Origin: an uncultured Clostridia bacterium
GTDB taxonomy: Bacteria; Bacillota; Clostridia; TANB77; CAG-508
Direction: 5' to 3'
DNA length: 64,000 nt
Assembly: GCA_934120135.1 (NCBI GenBank)
Contig: CAKOTK010000004.1
Coordinates: forward strand, 124,001-188,000
Numbering within the stretch: the first letter of the stretch is position 1; every line of letters starts with the position of its first letter. Below the pieces are notes generated by a model. That model saw only the letters and a program-made list of their open reading frames with translations. It had not been told where the DNA came from and searched no databases. Positions 41,994 to 51,553 of this stretch are shown one piece after another. The position numbers were made by a program, and so were the translations under genes.

Positions 41994-42260
41994 TTATCCT
42001 TTAATTGATTTTAAAGCTTGAAGTTTTCTTTGCTTTTCCTCGTTATCTTTGCCATAAATTCGGTAAAGCGTTTCTTTTTCATGCTCAACTACAAAAACGT
42101 CTCCTTCTTTTGGTTCTTCTAGCATGGTGATAGGAACATCTATTATTTCCATGTCTCTATCCCAATATTCTACTTCTCTGCTCTGTTCTACCGAAATAAA
42201 TTCTAATTCACAAGCTGCGAATTTTCCCTCTAGTCTGTCAATTGTCATATAGCTTTTCAT
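41994..42260 (-). CDS. DUF3006-family small protein
   Basis: The 88-aa protein starts MKSYMTIDRLEGKFAACE and has KEGDVFVVEHEKETLYRIYG, matching DUF3006, a small family commonly found beside ComEC-like metallo-hydrolases. It overlaps the upstream gene by 4 bp (ATGA), so the two products are probably made together and may act together. Function is unknown. Its DNA is less AT-rich than that of neighbouring housekeeping genes. Confidence 0.78.
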   Translation of the reverse strand: MKSYMTIDRLEGKFAACELEFISVEQSREVEYWDRDMEIIDVPITMLEEPKEGDVFVVEHEKETLYRIYGKDNEEKQRKLQALKSIKG

Positions 42261-43240
42261 GCTACTTTCTCCTCTAGTTCAGGACCACTTAAATAGTCCC
42301 CTGGTTGACAGTTGAAAGTTACTCCACTGGGAGTTATAGTTGCTATCACCGTTCCGCATTCATCAGTTCGGTAGACTTCTATCTCCCGTTGTTGTAATTT
42401 CTCCATTGTGTCTTTGGTTGGATGTTCATATTTGTTTCCAACTTTACAGGATATGAGTCCATAATCTGGGTCAATTTCATCTAAGAATTCGTCACTAGTT
42501 GAGGTATTGCTTCCATGATGTCCAACTTTAAGAATTTCAGCATCAATTTGTACCCCAGACCGTAATACCTCTTCTTCGATTTCTGTTTCTGCATCTCCTG
42601 TCATCAAAACATCCATATCACCAAAGGAAACTTTAATGATATTAGAGTAATTGTTTACATTGTCTTGTTCAAGTTCACTTTGCCAAACTATTTGTATTTT
42701 GGCATCACCTAAGGAATATTCATTTCCAGTTTTAGAATATTCAACTTCGTAGTTTCCATCTACAATTTGTTTCATTAACTTGATGTACCAGTTTTTGGTT
42801 ACTTGTTCATCTTTTACCTTTGGCATGATGATTTTTCCAATTTCAAAATTGGTTATAATATCATACATACCACCCATGTGGTCGTCGTGTGGATGTGTTC
42901 CAAATACATAGTCAATCCTAGTTATTCCTAGGCTTTTTATATATTCTACTGCATCCTTTCCTGTAGACCGTGTGCCACAATCGACAAGAGCTACTTTGTC
43001 TCCTTGAATAAAGAGAAAACAGTCCGCCTGTCCAATGTCTATCATGTGAAGTTTTAATTCTCCAGTAGCTTCAGTTGGCTGTTCTTGTGTTTGGGAATTC
43101 GAAATGTTTGGTTGTTCTGGAACCTGCTGCTCATCACTTGTAATAACAGATTCTACTGTTATCACAAGTACCAGGATAACGATTGCTAACAATACTTTTG
43201 TTAGCTTTGTCTTTTTCCGACCATTTTTGGCATTTGCCAT
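42257..43240 (-). CDS. ComEC/Rec2-like metallo-beta-lactamase-fold hydrolase, membrane-anchored
   Basis: The 327-aa protein has one N-terminal helix (about 13-32), a Pro/Gln/Glu-rich linker (about 35-60), then an MBL domain starting LHMIDIGQADCFLF with GTHPHDDHMGG (the HxHxDH zinc motif) and LKVGHHGSNTSTS. It resembles the C-terminal domain of ComEC but lacks the transport membrane domain, so it is a free-standing extracytoplasmic hydrolase. The substrate is unknown; single-stranded nucleic acid is possible. It is translationally coupled to DUF3006. DNA composition is unlike its neighbours, and an inverted repeat lies inside the gene at 43136-43169. Confidence 0.83.
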   Translation of the reverse strand: MANAKNGRKKTKLTKVLLAIVILVLVITVESVITSDEQQVPEQPNISNSQTQEQPTEATGELKLHMIDIGQADCFLFIQGDKVALVDCGTRSTGKDAVEYIKSLGITRIDYVFGTHPHDDHMGGMYDIITNFEIGKIIMPKVKDEQVTKNWYIKLMKQIVDGNYEVEYSKTGNEYSLGDAKIQIVWQSELEQDNVNNYSNIIKVSFGDMDVLMTGDAETEIEEEVLRSGVQIDAEILKVGHHGSNTSTSDEFLDEIDPDYGLISCKVGNKYEHPTKDTMEKLQQREIEVYRTDECGTVIATITPSGVTFNCQPGDYLSGPELEEKVA

Positions 43241-43272
43241 GTATGATTCCTCCTTAAAATTTTGGTTTCTAT

Positions 43273-43278
43273 ATTATA
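43273..43278 (-). promoter_or_regulatory. Extended -10 of the MBL-DUF3006 unit
   Basis: TGATATAAT on the minus strand lies 33 bp before the start codon; the -35 is poor. Confidence 0.45.
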
Positions 43279-43349
43279 TCACATTAGATATAATTGTGCC
43301 AGTATATTTGTTAATTTTATGAATTTCTAGCCTTTTATAAGCACATTTC

Positions 43350-43378
43350 TTTACATATTCTGTAAATTGTGGTATAAT
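43350..43378 (+). promoter_or_regulatory. Promoter of the 104-aa unknown gene
   Basis: TTTACA (43350-43355) and TATAAT (43373-43378) are 17 bp apart, and TGG before the -10 makes an extended -10. Confidence 0.75.
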
Positions 43379-43427
43379 AATAGTATGCTCTTTTGAGTAA
43401 ATATTTATAAGGTGGTAGGAATCCAAT

Positions 43428-43742
43428 ATGTTAAGAAACGAAGTCGCAAGAACCTTGGCACCTGATCTCATCAAAGCTACACAGGCTATACTCTGTGTTA
43501 GGCAGAAATATGGTATCAACCTTGGGACCTGGTCCCAAGGGATTGACAGAACTAATAATGAAGTTCTGATTTTTATCCCTGAAGAGACACTTCATTTTTA
43601 TGATTCTACAGAATTTCTTAAATGTTTAAGAGACACTTGGACGAAATCCGGCCTACATATTATCGAAGAATCTGTAGGTAATACGTACAACTGTGTCCGC
43701 GGAGTTGTACCTTCCTTGTGTTTCAGGTTGAAAGCAGCCTAA
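43428..43742 (+). CDS. Unknown 104-aa protein in a GC-rich, hairpin-rich unit
   Basis: I do not recognise this protein. It is 104 aa, with a hydrophobic-polar pattern (NEVLIFIPEETLHFYDSTEFLKCL) that looks like a compact alpha/beta domain, and three cysteines. It is preceded by GGTGG and has its own extended -10 promoter and terminator. Its DNA is richer in G and C than surrounding genes. The same 315 bases contain several inverted repeats, including a 21-bp palindrome at 43520-43540 and arms GTACAACT/AGTTGTAC at 43685-43710, so it might also work as a structured RNA. Coding is favoured because of the ribosome site and the protein-like sequence. Confidence 0.62.
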   Translation: MLRNEVARTLAPDLIKATQAILCVRQKYGINLGTWSQGIDRTNNEVLIFIPEETLHFYDSTEFLKCLRDTWTKSGLHIIEESVGNTYNCVRGVVPSLCFRLKAA

Positions 43743-43750
43743 GCCACCAA

Positions 43751-43782
43751 AAAACAAACCGTTGAAATCAACGGTTTGTTTT
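43751..43782. terminator. Bidirectional terminator of the 104-aa gene and rpoC
   Basis: Perfect 15-bp arms (43751-43765, 43768-43782) with a 2-nt loop and A/T tracts on both sides. Confidence 0.88.
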
Positions 43783-43786
43783 ATTT

Positions 43787-46700
43787 TTATTCAGCTAATT
43801 CGTCATCCTCTTCTTCATTTTGTTCTGTATTGATATGTGTATTCTTATAAATTGGAAGTCCTGTTCCTGCAGGTATCAATTTACCTATAATAACATTCTC
43901 TTTTAATCCAATTAAGTCATCAACTTTACCTTTAACGGCTGCTTCTGTTAATACTCTTGTTGTTTCTTGGAATGATGCTGCTGATAAGAAGCTTTCTGTA
44001 GCTAATGAAGCTTTTGTGATACCTAATAGCATACGTTTTCCAGTTGCTGGACGTTTTCCTTCTGCTATTACTTGCTCATTTTTGTCTTCAAATTCATGAA
44101 TATCTACTAATGAACCAGCAAACATATCTGTATCTCCATTGTCTTCAACTCTTACTTTCTTAAGCATTTGTCTACCAATTACCTCAATGTGTTTGTCATT
44201 GATATCAACACCTTGGTTACGATAAACTTTTTGAACCTCTTGAATTAAGTATTCATATACTCCTTCTGGTCCTTTAATTGCTAGTATTTCGTTTGGATTT
44301 ATAGCACCTTCAATTAAAGCATCTCCGGCTTTTACTTCGTCTCCTTCTCTTACACGTAATTTAGATCTAAATGGTATTGCATATGTTTTTGAATCATCTT
44401 TAGAAGTAACAACAATTTCCTTCTTTTTCTTATCTTCAACTATTTTTACTTTACCATCAATTTCTGTAATTACTGCTAGACCCTTTGGTTTACGAGCTTC
44501 AAATAGCTCCTCAACTCTAGGAAGACCTTGTGTAATATCTGCTACACCTGCAACACCACCAGAGTGGATAGTTCTCATTGTAAGCTGTGTACCAGGCTCA
44601 CCAATTGATTGTGCAGCTATAATACCAACAGATTCACCGATATTTACTTTTTCACGAGTAGCTAATCCCATACCATAACATTTACGGCATACACCATGTT
44701 TTGTACGGCATCCTAATACTGAACGTACTTCTACTCTTTCAATTCCTGCTGCTACTATTTGTTCAGCAATTTTGTCTGTAATCATTGTGTTAGTATCAAC
44801 AATTAACTCTTTTGTTTCAGGGTTAACTATATCATTTAATACATATCTTCCAACTAATCTTTCTTCTAGTTTTTCAATTACTTGATTTCCATCTTTAATT
44901 GCTTCTACAATAAGTCCTTCATGTGTTTCACAGTCTTCTTCACGAACTATAATGTCTTGAGATACATCAACTAATCTTCTTGTTAAATAACCTGAGTCTG
45001 CTGTTCTTAAGGCTGTATCTGCTAAACCTTTTCTAGCACCGTGTGCAGAAATGAAGTACTCTAGTGCATCTAGACCCTCACGGAATGAAGATGTAATAGG
45101 AATTTCTACTGTTTTACCAGTTGTACTAGCCATAAGACCACGCATACCTGCAATTTGTCTTAATTGGTTTAAGTTACCTCTGGCTCCAGATTGGCTCATC
45201 ATATATACTGGGTTTAAGTCTTCAAAATTGTTTTTCATTGCTTCTGTAACATCATCTGTTGCTTTTTCCCAAATTTTGATAACTGAGTTGTATCTTTCAT
45301 CCTCTGTTATTAAACCACGTTTATATTGTTTTAATACATTATTTACTTGTTCGTTTGCTTCAGCAAGAATTTGTTTTTTAGCCTCTGGCACTTTAACATC
45401 ATCAACAGATACTGTAATACCAGCTGTTGTAGAATGTTTGAAGCCCATTGATTTGATATAATCTAGTAATTCTGCTGTTGCACTTAAACCATTTACATTT
45501 ATTGATTTTGCAATTATTTTTCCTAAGTTTTTCTTAGAAACTGCAAAGTTAAGTTCTGGTTCAAATAAGTTTTCTGGTTTTGTTCTATCAACAAATCCTA
45601 AGTTTTGTGGAATTCCTTCATTGTAAATTAATCTACCAACTGTTGTTTCAACTTTTCTTGTTTCTAACTTACCATTTATTTCTTTTTGAATTCTTACAAA
45701 TACTTTTGCATGTAAACCTAAATCATGGTTGTAGTATGCCATTACTGCTTCTTCTGGTGAAGAATAGTAATTACCTTCTCCTTGTTCTCCTTGTACTTCC
45801 ATTGTTAAGTAATATGCACCTAAAATCATATCTTGTGTAGGTACTGTTACTGGTTTACCATCTTGTGGCTTTAAAAGGTTATTTACTGAAAGCATTAGGT
45901 ATCTAGCCTCTGCTTGTGCTTCTGGTGATAATGGTAAGTGAATAGCCATTTGGTCACCGTCGAAGTCAGCGTTGAAAGCTGTACATACTAATGGGTGTAA
46001 TTTTATAGCTCTACCTTCTACCAAAACTGGCTCAAACGCTTGAATACCTAGTCTATGTAATGTAGGAGCACGGTTTAATAATACTGGATGGTCTTTAATA
46101 ACATCCTCTAGAATATCCCATATTTCAGGTCTTAATCTTTCTACCATTCTCTTAGCATTTTTAATATTATGTGCAATTCCACGTCCAACTAATTCTTTCA
46201 TAACAAATGGTTTGAATAATTCAACTGCCATTTCTTTTGGCACACCGCATTGATATAGTTTAAGTTCTGGTCCTACTACGATAACTGAACGTCCAGAATA
46301 ATCAACACGTTTACCTAATAAATTTTGACGGAATCTACCTTGTTTTCCTTTTAATAAATCTGATAAAGATTTTAATGCTCTACCACCAGCACCTGTTACT
46401 GGTCTTCCACGTCTACCATTATCTATTAAGGCATCAACTGATTCTTGTAACATTCTTTTTTCATTACGTACAATAATTTCTGGTGCACCTAATTCTAATA
46501 GTCTTTTTAAACGATTATTTCTGTTGATTACTCTACGATATAAGTCGTTTAAATCTGATGTAGCAAATCTACCACCATCTAATTGTACCATTGGTCTTAA
46601 ATCTGGTGGAATTACTGGTACTACATTCATTATCATCCATTCAGGTTTATTTTCTGATAATCTAAAAGCTTCAACTGTATCTAATCTTTTTATTAGTTTT

Positions 46701-47314
46701 GCTCTTTTTTGTTCACTTGCTTTTTCTAGTTCTTTTTTCAATTTTTCAGACAATTTTTCTACATCAACTTTTTGTAGTAATTCTTCAATTGCCTCAGCTC
46801 CCATTTTAGCTACAAAAGAACCTCTACCATATTTTTCTTCTGCTTCACGATATTCTTTTTCAGATAATACTTGACATACTGTTAAATCAGTAGTTCCTTT
46901 ATCTATTACAATATATGATGCAAAATATATTACTTTTTCCAAGCTTCTTGGTGATACATCAAGCATTAGTCCAATTCTACTTGGTATTCCTTTAAAATAC
47001 CAAATATGTGCAACTGGTGCAGCAAGTTCAATATGTCCCATTCTTTCACGTCTTACTTTTGATTTTGTTACCTCAACACCACATCTATCACATACAATGC
47101 CTTTGTATCTTACTCTTTTATATTTTCCACAGTGACATTCCCAGTCTTTTGTTGGTCCAAATATTTTTTCACAAAATAGACCATCTTTTTCTGGCTTTAA
47201 AGTTCTGTAGTTAATGGTTTCTGGCTTTTTAACTTCACCTTTTGACCATTCTCTGATTTTTTCATCTGATGCTATCCCAATTTTAAGTTTGTTAAAAATT
47301 TCTAATTCATCCAC
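43787..47314 (-). CDS. rpoC: RNA polymerase beta' subunit
   Basis: The 1175-aa protein is the largest RNA polymerase subunit. It begins MDELEIFNKLKIGIASDEKIREWS, has the zinc finger CHCGKYKRVRYKGIVCDRCGVEV (about 60-82), the catalytic NADFDGDQMAIHLPL and the second zinc site CRTKHGVCRKCYGMGLA. Length is typical of Firmicutes. The start is GTG at 47312-47314 with AGGGGGC upstream, a less common choice. It is cotranscribed with rpoB, with an 11-bp-arm hairpin in the gap. It ends in an acidic run (EQNEEEDDELAE). Confidence 0.97.
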   Translation of the reverse strand: MDELEIFNKLKIGIASDEKIREWSKGEVKKPETINYRTLKPEKDGLFCEKIFGPTKDWECHCGKYKRVRYKGIVCDRCGVEVTKSKVRRERMGHIELAAPVAHIWYFKGIPSRIGLMLDVSPRSLEKVIYFASYIVIDKGTTDLTVCQVLSEKEYREAEEKYGRGSFVAKMGAEAIEELLQKVDVEKLSEKLKKELEKASEQKRAKLIKRLDTVEAFRLSENKPEWMIMNVVPVIPPDLRPMVQLDGGRFATSDLNDLYRRVINRNNRLKRLLELGAPEIIVRNEKRMLQESVDALIDNGRRGRPVTGAGGRALKSLSDLLKGKQGRFRQNLLGKRVDYSGRSVIVVGPELKLYQCGVPKEMAVELFKPFVMKELVGRGIAHNIKNAKRMVERLRPEIWDILEDVIKDHPVLLNRAPTLHRLGIQAFEPVLVEGRAIKLHPLVCTAFNADFDGDQMAIHLPLSPEAQAEARYLMLSVNNLLKPQDGKPVTVPTQDMILGAYYLTMEVQGEQGEGNYYSSPEEAVMAYYNHDLGLHAKVFVRIQKEINGKLETRKVETTVGRLIYNEGIPQNLGFVDRTKPENLFEPELNFAVSKKNLGKIIAKSINVNGLSATAELLDYIKSMGFKHSTTAGITVSVDDVKVPEAKKQILAEANEQVNNVLKQYKRGLITEDERYNSVIKIWEKATDDVTEAMKNNFEDLNPVYMMSQSGARGNLNQLRQIAGMRGLMASTTGKTVEIPITSSFREGLDALEYFISAHGARKGLADTALRTADSGYLTRRLVDVSQDIIVREEDCETHEGLIVEAIKDGNQVIEKLEERLVGRYVLNDIVNPETKELIVDTNTMITDKIAEQIVAAGIERVEVRSVLGCRTKHGVCRKCYGMGLATREKVNIGESVGIIAAQSIGEPGTQLTMRTIHSGGVAGVADITQGLPRVEELFEARKPKGLAVITEIDGKVKIVEDKKKKEIVVTSKDDSKTYAIPFRSKLRVREGDEVKAGDALIEGAINPNEILAIKGPEGVYEYLIQEVQKVYRNQGVDINDKHIEVIGRQMLKKVRVEDNGDTDMFAGSLVDIHEFEDKNEQVIAEGKRPATGKRMLLGITKASLATESFLSAASFQETTRVLTEAAVKGKVDDLIGLKENVIIGKLIPAGTGLPIYKNTHINTEQNEEEDDELAE

Positions 47315-47353
47315 TTTATTTAGCCCCCTAAATATTTTTCTTTTTTCATACTC

Positions 47354-47406
47354 GTTTAAACAAGCTCTACACTGCTGTGCAATTCTTATTGTTAACTTGT
47401 TTAAAC
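47354..47406 (-). promoter_or_regulatory. Stem-loop in the rpoB-rpoC gap
   Basis: GTTTAAACAAG (47354-47364) and CTTGTTTAAAC (47396-47406) are perfect 11-bp arms around a 31-nt loop. No U-tract follows; it may serve mRNA processing. Confidence 0.45.
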
Positions 47407-47427
47407 TTTTTGAATGGCTATTAAATT

Positions 47428-50400
47428 TTATTTTTCATTATCATCAAAGTTATCCATATCTAATAACTCTTCATCATCAAGTAATAAGTCTTCATCATCT
47501 AAACCTTCTTCGTCATCAAGAAGATCTCCTTCTTCTGAATATCCATCAGCAAGTTCTTCTTCATCAACTACTGCAAGTTCTTCTTCTAGTTTTGGATCAT
47601 CTTTAATACTGTTAAAATCAATTCCTTCATCAATATTTTCTTTAAGTTCTAATTCTCTATTGTCTTCTGAAAGAAGTTTTATGTCTAGTCCTAATGATTG
47701 AAGTTCTTTTACTAATACTTTAAATCCTTCTGGAACTCCTGGTTCTGGAACATTTTCGCCTTTTACAATTGCTTCATATGTTTTTACTCTTCCTACAATA
47801 TCATCAGATTTAACTGTTAACATTTCTTGAAGTGTATATGCAGCGCCATAAGCCTCTAATGCCCAAACCTCCATCTCTCCAAATCTTTGTCCACCAAATT
47901 GTGCTTTACCACCAAGAGGTTGTTGTGTTACTAATGAGTAAGGTCCAGTTGAACGAGCATGTATTTTATCGTCTACTAAGTGATGTAGTTTTAACATATA
48001 CATAACACCAACTGTAATCGGATGATCAAATGGCTCTCCAGTTCTACCATCATATACAACTGTTTTTCCATCTTCACTAAGACCTGCTTTTCTAAATAAC
48101 TCTTTTATTTCTTCGTCTTTAGCACCATCAAATACTGGTGTTGCAACCTTGTATCCAAGAGCTCTTGCAGCCATACCTAAGTGAACCTCTAAAACTTGGC
48201 CTAAGTTCATACGAGAAGGAACACCTAGTGGGTTTAATACTATGTCTACTGGTGTACCATCTGGTAAGAATGGCATATCTTCTTCTGGTAATATACGTGA
48301 AATAACACCCTTGTTTCCATGACGTCCAGCCATCTTATCACCAACAGATATTTTTCTCTTTGTTGCAATATAGCAACGAATTACTTGATTTACTCCAGGA
48401 GCTAATTCATCTGAATTTTCCCTTGTAAATATTTTAACATCTACAATTGTTCCTGCTTCTCCATGTGGAACACGAAGTGAGTTATCTCTAACTTCTCTAG
48501 CTTTTTCTCCAAATATTGCACGAAGTAATCTTTCTTCTGCTGTTAGTTCTGTTTCTCCTTTTGGAGTAACTTTACCAACTAATATATCTCCTGGTCTTAC
48601 TTCAGCACCTATACGAATTATACCGTTTTCGTCTAAGTCTTTTAAGCTGTCATCACCAACATTTGGTATATCTCTAGTGATTTCTTCTGCTCCTAGTTTT
48701 GTTTCTCTACATTCACAGTCATATTCTTCAATATGAATTGATGTATACACGTCTTCTTTTACTAATCTTTCACTAATTAAAACAGCATCCTCGTAGTTAT
48801 AACCTTCCCAAGTTGTGAAAGCTATTAAAACATTTTTGCCAAGTGCCATTTCACCATTTTTAGTAGCTGGTCCATCAGCAATTAGTTCTCCTGCTTTAAC
48901 TTTTTCTCCAGTGCTTACAACTGGTCTTTGATTTATACATGTTCCACCATTTGTTCTTTTGAATTTTCTTAAATGGTAAACATCTAATTCATCTTTTTTA
49001 TTTCTAATTTGAATTTCATCTCCAGTTACTTTTTCAACTATACCGTCATTTTTAGCCATTACTGTAATTCCAGAATCTTTTGCTGCTCTATATTCAATAC
49101 CTGTACCAACTATTGGTGATTCTGTTGTAAGTAGTGGAACGGCTTGACGTTGCATGTTTGAACCCATTAGAGAACGTTTTGCGTCGTCATGCTCTAAGAA
49201 TGGAATCATAGCAGCTGCAACTGATACTAATTGTTTTGGTGATACGTCTACAAAGTCAACTTGTTCTTTATCAACCATTGTGATATCTGCTCTATGACGT
49301 ACACGAATTCTATCATTTACAAATTTTCCTTCTTCATCAACTGGTTCAGAGGCTTGAGCAATAATGTATTTATCCTCTTCATCTGCTGGCATATATACAA
49401 CTTCATCAGTTACTTTGCCTGTTTCATGATCTACTTTTCTATATGGTGTTTCAATAAATCCATATTCGTTTATAATAGCAAATGATGAAAGTGCTGATAT
49501 AAGTCCTACGTTTGGTCCTTCTGGTGATTCAATAGGACATAATCTTCCATAGTGTGTATAGTGAATATCACGAACCTCAAATCCTGCTCTCTCACGAGAT
49601 AGACCACCAGGTCCTAATGCAGAAATTCTTCTCTTATGGCTTAATTCTGAAAGTGGGTTTGTTTGGTCCATAAATTGTGATAATTGTGAGCTTCCAAAGA
49701 ATTCCCTAATTGCAGAAGTTATTGGCTTTGTATTGATTAAAGTTTGTGGAGTAACTATATCTAAGTCTTGAATTGTCATTCTTTCACGTACTACTCTTTC
49801 AAGTCTTGTTAAACCAATTCTAAATTGATTTTGTAATAACTCTCCAACGCAACGAATACGACGATTTCCTAAGTGATCAATATCGTCAACATTTCCTAAA
49901 CCATGTTCTAAGTTTAATAAATAGCTTATTGAAGCAATAATATCTTCGTTTGTAACATGTTTTGGAATTAATTCGTCTATTCTTTCTTTAATAACATCAT
50001 GTAATTCTTTTTCTTCTGTAGTGTCAATTATTGATTTTAATACTATGTAATTTACCATTTCTTTGATATGTAGGTCACTCAAATCAACATTTGGAAGTAC
50101 GCTGTGGATATTAACTGTACCATTACCAATAATTCTTACTGGTTTGTCTTCAACTTTTACATCAACAACATTGATTCCACTGTTTTGAATTGCAATTGCT
50201 GTATCTTCAGAAATACTGTTATCTTTTTCTACTAATACTTCTCCTGTTTCTGGATCAATAATATCTTTATAAGCTATTCTTCCTGTAATTCTTGTTGCTA
50301 AGCTTAATTTTTTATTAAATTTGAATCTTCCTACTTTTGCTAGGTCATATCTTCTATCGTCAAAGAATAAACCATTAAATAAGTTTCTTGCAGCATCAGT

Positions 50401-51141
50401 TGTTGGAAGTTCGCCTGGTCTTAATTTTTTGTATATTTCAACTAAGGCCTCTTCTTGTGTTTTAATTGGGTCTTTTGCTAAAGTTTCCTTTATTTTATTT
50501 TCATCCCCAAATAATTGTGTAATTTGTTCATCTGTTACTATTCCTAATGCTCTTAGAAGTGTTGTAACAGGTATTTTTCTAGTTCTATCAACTCTAGCCC
50601 AAAATACGTCATTTCCATCAGTTTCATATTCTATCCATGCACCACGAATAGGCATAACAGTAGATGTGTAAATTCTTCTACCTGTTTTGCTATCAAAATC
50701 TTGTGCATAGTAGCAACCTGGTGAACGAACCAATTGGCTTACTACAACTCTTTCTGCACCATTGATTACGAAAGTACCACTATCTGTCATAAGTGGGAAA
50801 TCGCCAAGGTAAATTTCTTGCTCTTTGATTTCACCTGTTTCACGATTGATAAGTCTTACTTTTACATGTAATCTTGTAGCATAAGTTGCATCACGTTCTT
50901 TGGCTTCTTCTAATGTGTATTTTGTTTTCTCTTCCATGTAGTAGTCTAAGAATTCAAGTACAAGGTTTCCTGAATAATCAACTATTGGAGATACATCTCT
51001 AAGTACTTCTCCTAAGCCTTCTTCGATAAACCAATTGTATGAGTCTTTTTGAACTTGAATCAAGTTTGGCATTTCGATTGAATCGCCGATTTTTGCAAAA
51101 GTTTTACGAGAACATTTCTCGTGTTTAATTTCTTTTAACAA
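47428..51141 (-). CDS. rpoB: RNA polymerase beta subunit
   Basis: The 1237-aa protein is the second-largest polymerase subunit. It has SSQLSQFMDQTNPLSELSHKRRISALGPGG, the rifampicin-binding region, and GDKMAGRHGNKGVIS, the basic catalytic motif, plus GGKAQFGGQRFGEMEVWALEAYGA near the C-terminus. The last 65-70 residues are an acidic, low-complexity tail (many Asp/Glu/Leu). The frame begins at a GTG at 51150, but AAGGAG lies eight bases before the TTG at 51139-51141, the better start. No rplJL genes precede it; an Rpn nuclease gene does. Confidence 0.97.
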   Translation of the reverse strand: MLKEIKHEKCSRKTFAKIGDSIEMPNLIQVQKDSYNWFIEEGLGEVLRDVSPIVDYSGNLVLEFLDYYMEEKTKYTLEEAKERDATYATRLHVKVRLINRETGEIKEQEIYLGDFPLMTDSGTFVINGAERVVVSQLVRSPGCYYAQDFDSKTGRRIYTSTVMPIRGAWIEYETDGNDVFWARVDRTRKIPVTTLLRALGIVTDEQITQLFGDENKIKETLAKDPIKTQEEALVEIYKKLRPGELPTTDAARNLFNGLFFDDRRYDLAKVGRFKFNKKLSLATRITGRIAYKDIIDPETGEVLVEKDNSISEDTAIAIQNSGINVVDVKVEDKPVRIIGNGTVNIHSVLPNVDLSDLHIKEMVNYIVLKSIIDTTEEKELHDVIKERIDELIPKHVTNEDIIASISYLLNLEHGLGNVDDIDHLGNRRIRCVGELLQNQFRIGLTRLERVVRERMTIQDLDIVTPQTLINTKPITSAIREFFGSSQLSQFMDQTNPLSELSHKRRISALGPGGLSRERAGFEVRDIHYTHYGRLCPIESPEGPNVGLISALSSFAIINEYGFIETPYRKVDHETGKVTDEVVYMPADEEDKYIIAQASEPVDEEGKFVNDRIRVRHRADITMVDKEQVDFVDVSPKQLVSVAAAMIPFLEHDDAKRSLMGSNMQRQAVPLLTTESPIVGTGIEYRAAKDSGITVMAKNDGIVEKVTGDEIQIRNKKDELDVYHLRKFKRTNGGTCINQRPVVSTGEKVKAGELIADGPATKNGEMALGKNVLIAFTTWEGYNYEDAVLISERLVKEDVYTSIHIEEYDCECRETKLGAEEITRDIPNVGDDSLKDLDENGIIRIGAEVRPGDILVGKVTPKGETELTAEERLLRAIFGEKAREVRDNSLRVPHGEAGTIVDVKIFTRENSDELAPGVNQVIRCYIATKRKISVGDKMAGRHGNKGVISRILPEEDMPFLPDGTPVDIVLNPLGVPSRMNLGQVLEVHLGMAARALGYKVATPVFDGAKDEEIKELFRKAGLSEDGKTVVYDGRTGEPFDHPITVGVMYMLKLHHLVDDKIHARSTGPYSLVTQQPLGGKAQFGGQRFGEMEVWALEAYGAAYTLQEMLTVKSDDIVGRVKTYEAIVKGENVPEPGVPEGFKVLVKELQSLGLDIKLLSEDNRELELKENIDEGIDFNSIKDDPKLEEELAVVDEEELADGYSEEGDLLDDEEGLDDEDLLLDDEELLDMDNFDDNEK

Positions 51142-51338
51142 AAGAATCACTCCTTAAAAAAAATTAAGCAGAAGTTAAAATATATGATTTTAATAAAAAG
51201 TCCCTCTTGTTTCTATAATTAGTTTACAAATCAGCATATTTTTCTGCTCTCTAAATACCCTCTCCGTAAGTAATTATAGGTCAATTCCTCTTTTTATTAA
51301 ATTAACATAATCTATAGATAAAAGACAACAAAAATACG

Positions 51339-51356
51339 GTTGACATTTTTGTCAAC
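51339..51356 (-). promoter_or_regulatory. Hairpin in the rpoB leader, possible attenuator
   Basis: Arms GTTGACA (51339-51345) and TGTCAAC (51350-51356) with a 4-nt loop, followed on the minus strand by an imperfect T-run. Confidence 0.4.
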
Positions 51357-51371
51357 TGTTTAATTTGCTGT

Positions 51372-51404
51372 TTATTTGGTAAAATTTATTTTTATATTAA
51401 TCAT
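51372..51404 (-). CDS. Possible 10-aa leader peptide upstream of rpoB
   Basis: The frame ATG to TAA encodes MINIKINFTK and is preceded by AAGGTGGATGTA, a good ribosome site. It lies between the rpoB promoter and the leader hairpin at 51339-51356, the arrangement of a leader peptide in attenuation. It may be coincidental, as such short frames are common in AT-rich DNA. Confidence 0.3.
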   Translation of the reverse strand: MINIKINFTK

Positions 51405-51457
51405 TACATCCACCTTAAATGTAGACTAGTAACGCTTAATAAAAGCATACCTATTTT

Positions 51458-51486
51458 AGTATAACACCTGTTGTACTTGCTGTCAA
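51458..51486 (-). promoter_or_regulatory. rpoB-rpoC promoter
   Basis: TTGACA (51481-51486) and TATACT (51458-51463) are exactly 17 bp apart on the minus strand. Confidence 0.75.
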
Positions 51487-51512
51487 CGATTTTGGTAAAA
51501 ATTTGTTAATTT

Positions 51513-51553
51513 TTTTAGCACTAAGATATGTGTCAAATATCTTAGTGCTAAAA
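51513..51553 (-). terminator. Hairpin after the Rpn nuclease gene
   Basis: Perfect 17-bp arms (51513-51529, 51537-51553) and a 7-nt loop follow the stop codon. No clear U-tract lies outside the stem, so termination is likely but weakly supported. Confidence 0.6.

Noticed and set aside
43274..43519. 81-aa frame on the minus strand covering the promoter of the 104-aa gene
   Set aside because: It lacks a ribosome site and overlaps a clear promoter; it is a shadow.
43428..43742. Known structured RNA (RNase P, tmRNA, 6S or SRP RNA) at the hairpin-rich unit
   Set aside because: None of the conserved core sequences of those RNAs was seen, and a plausible protein with ribosome site is present.
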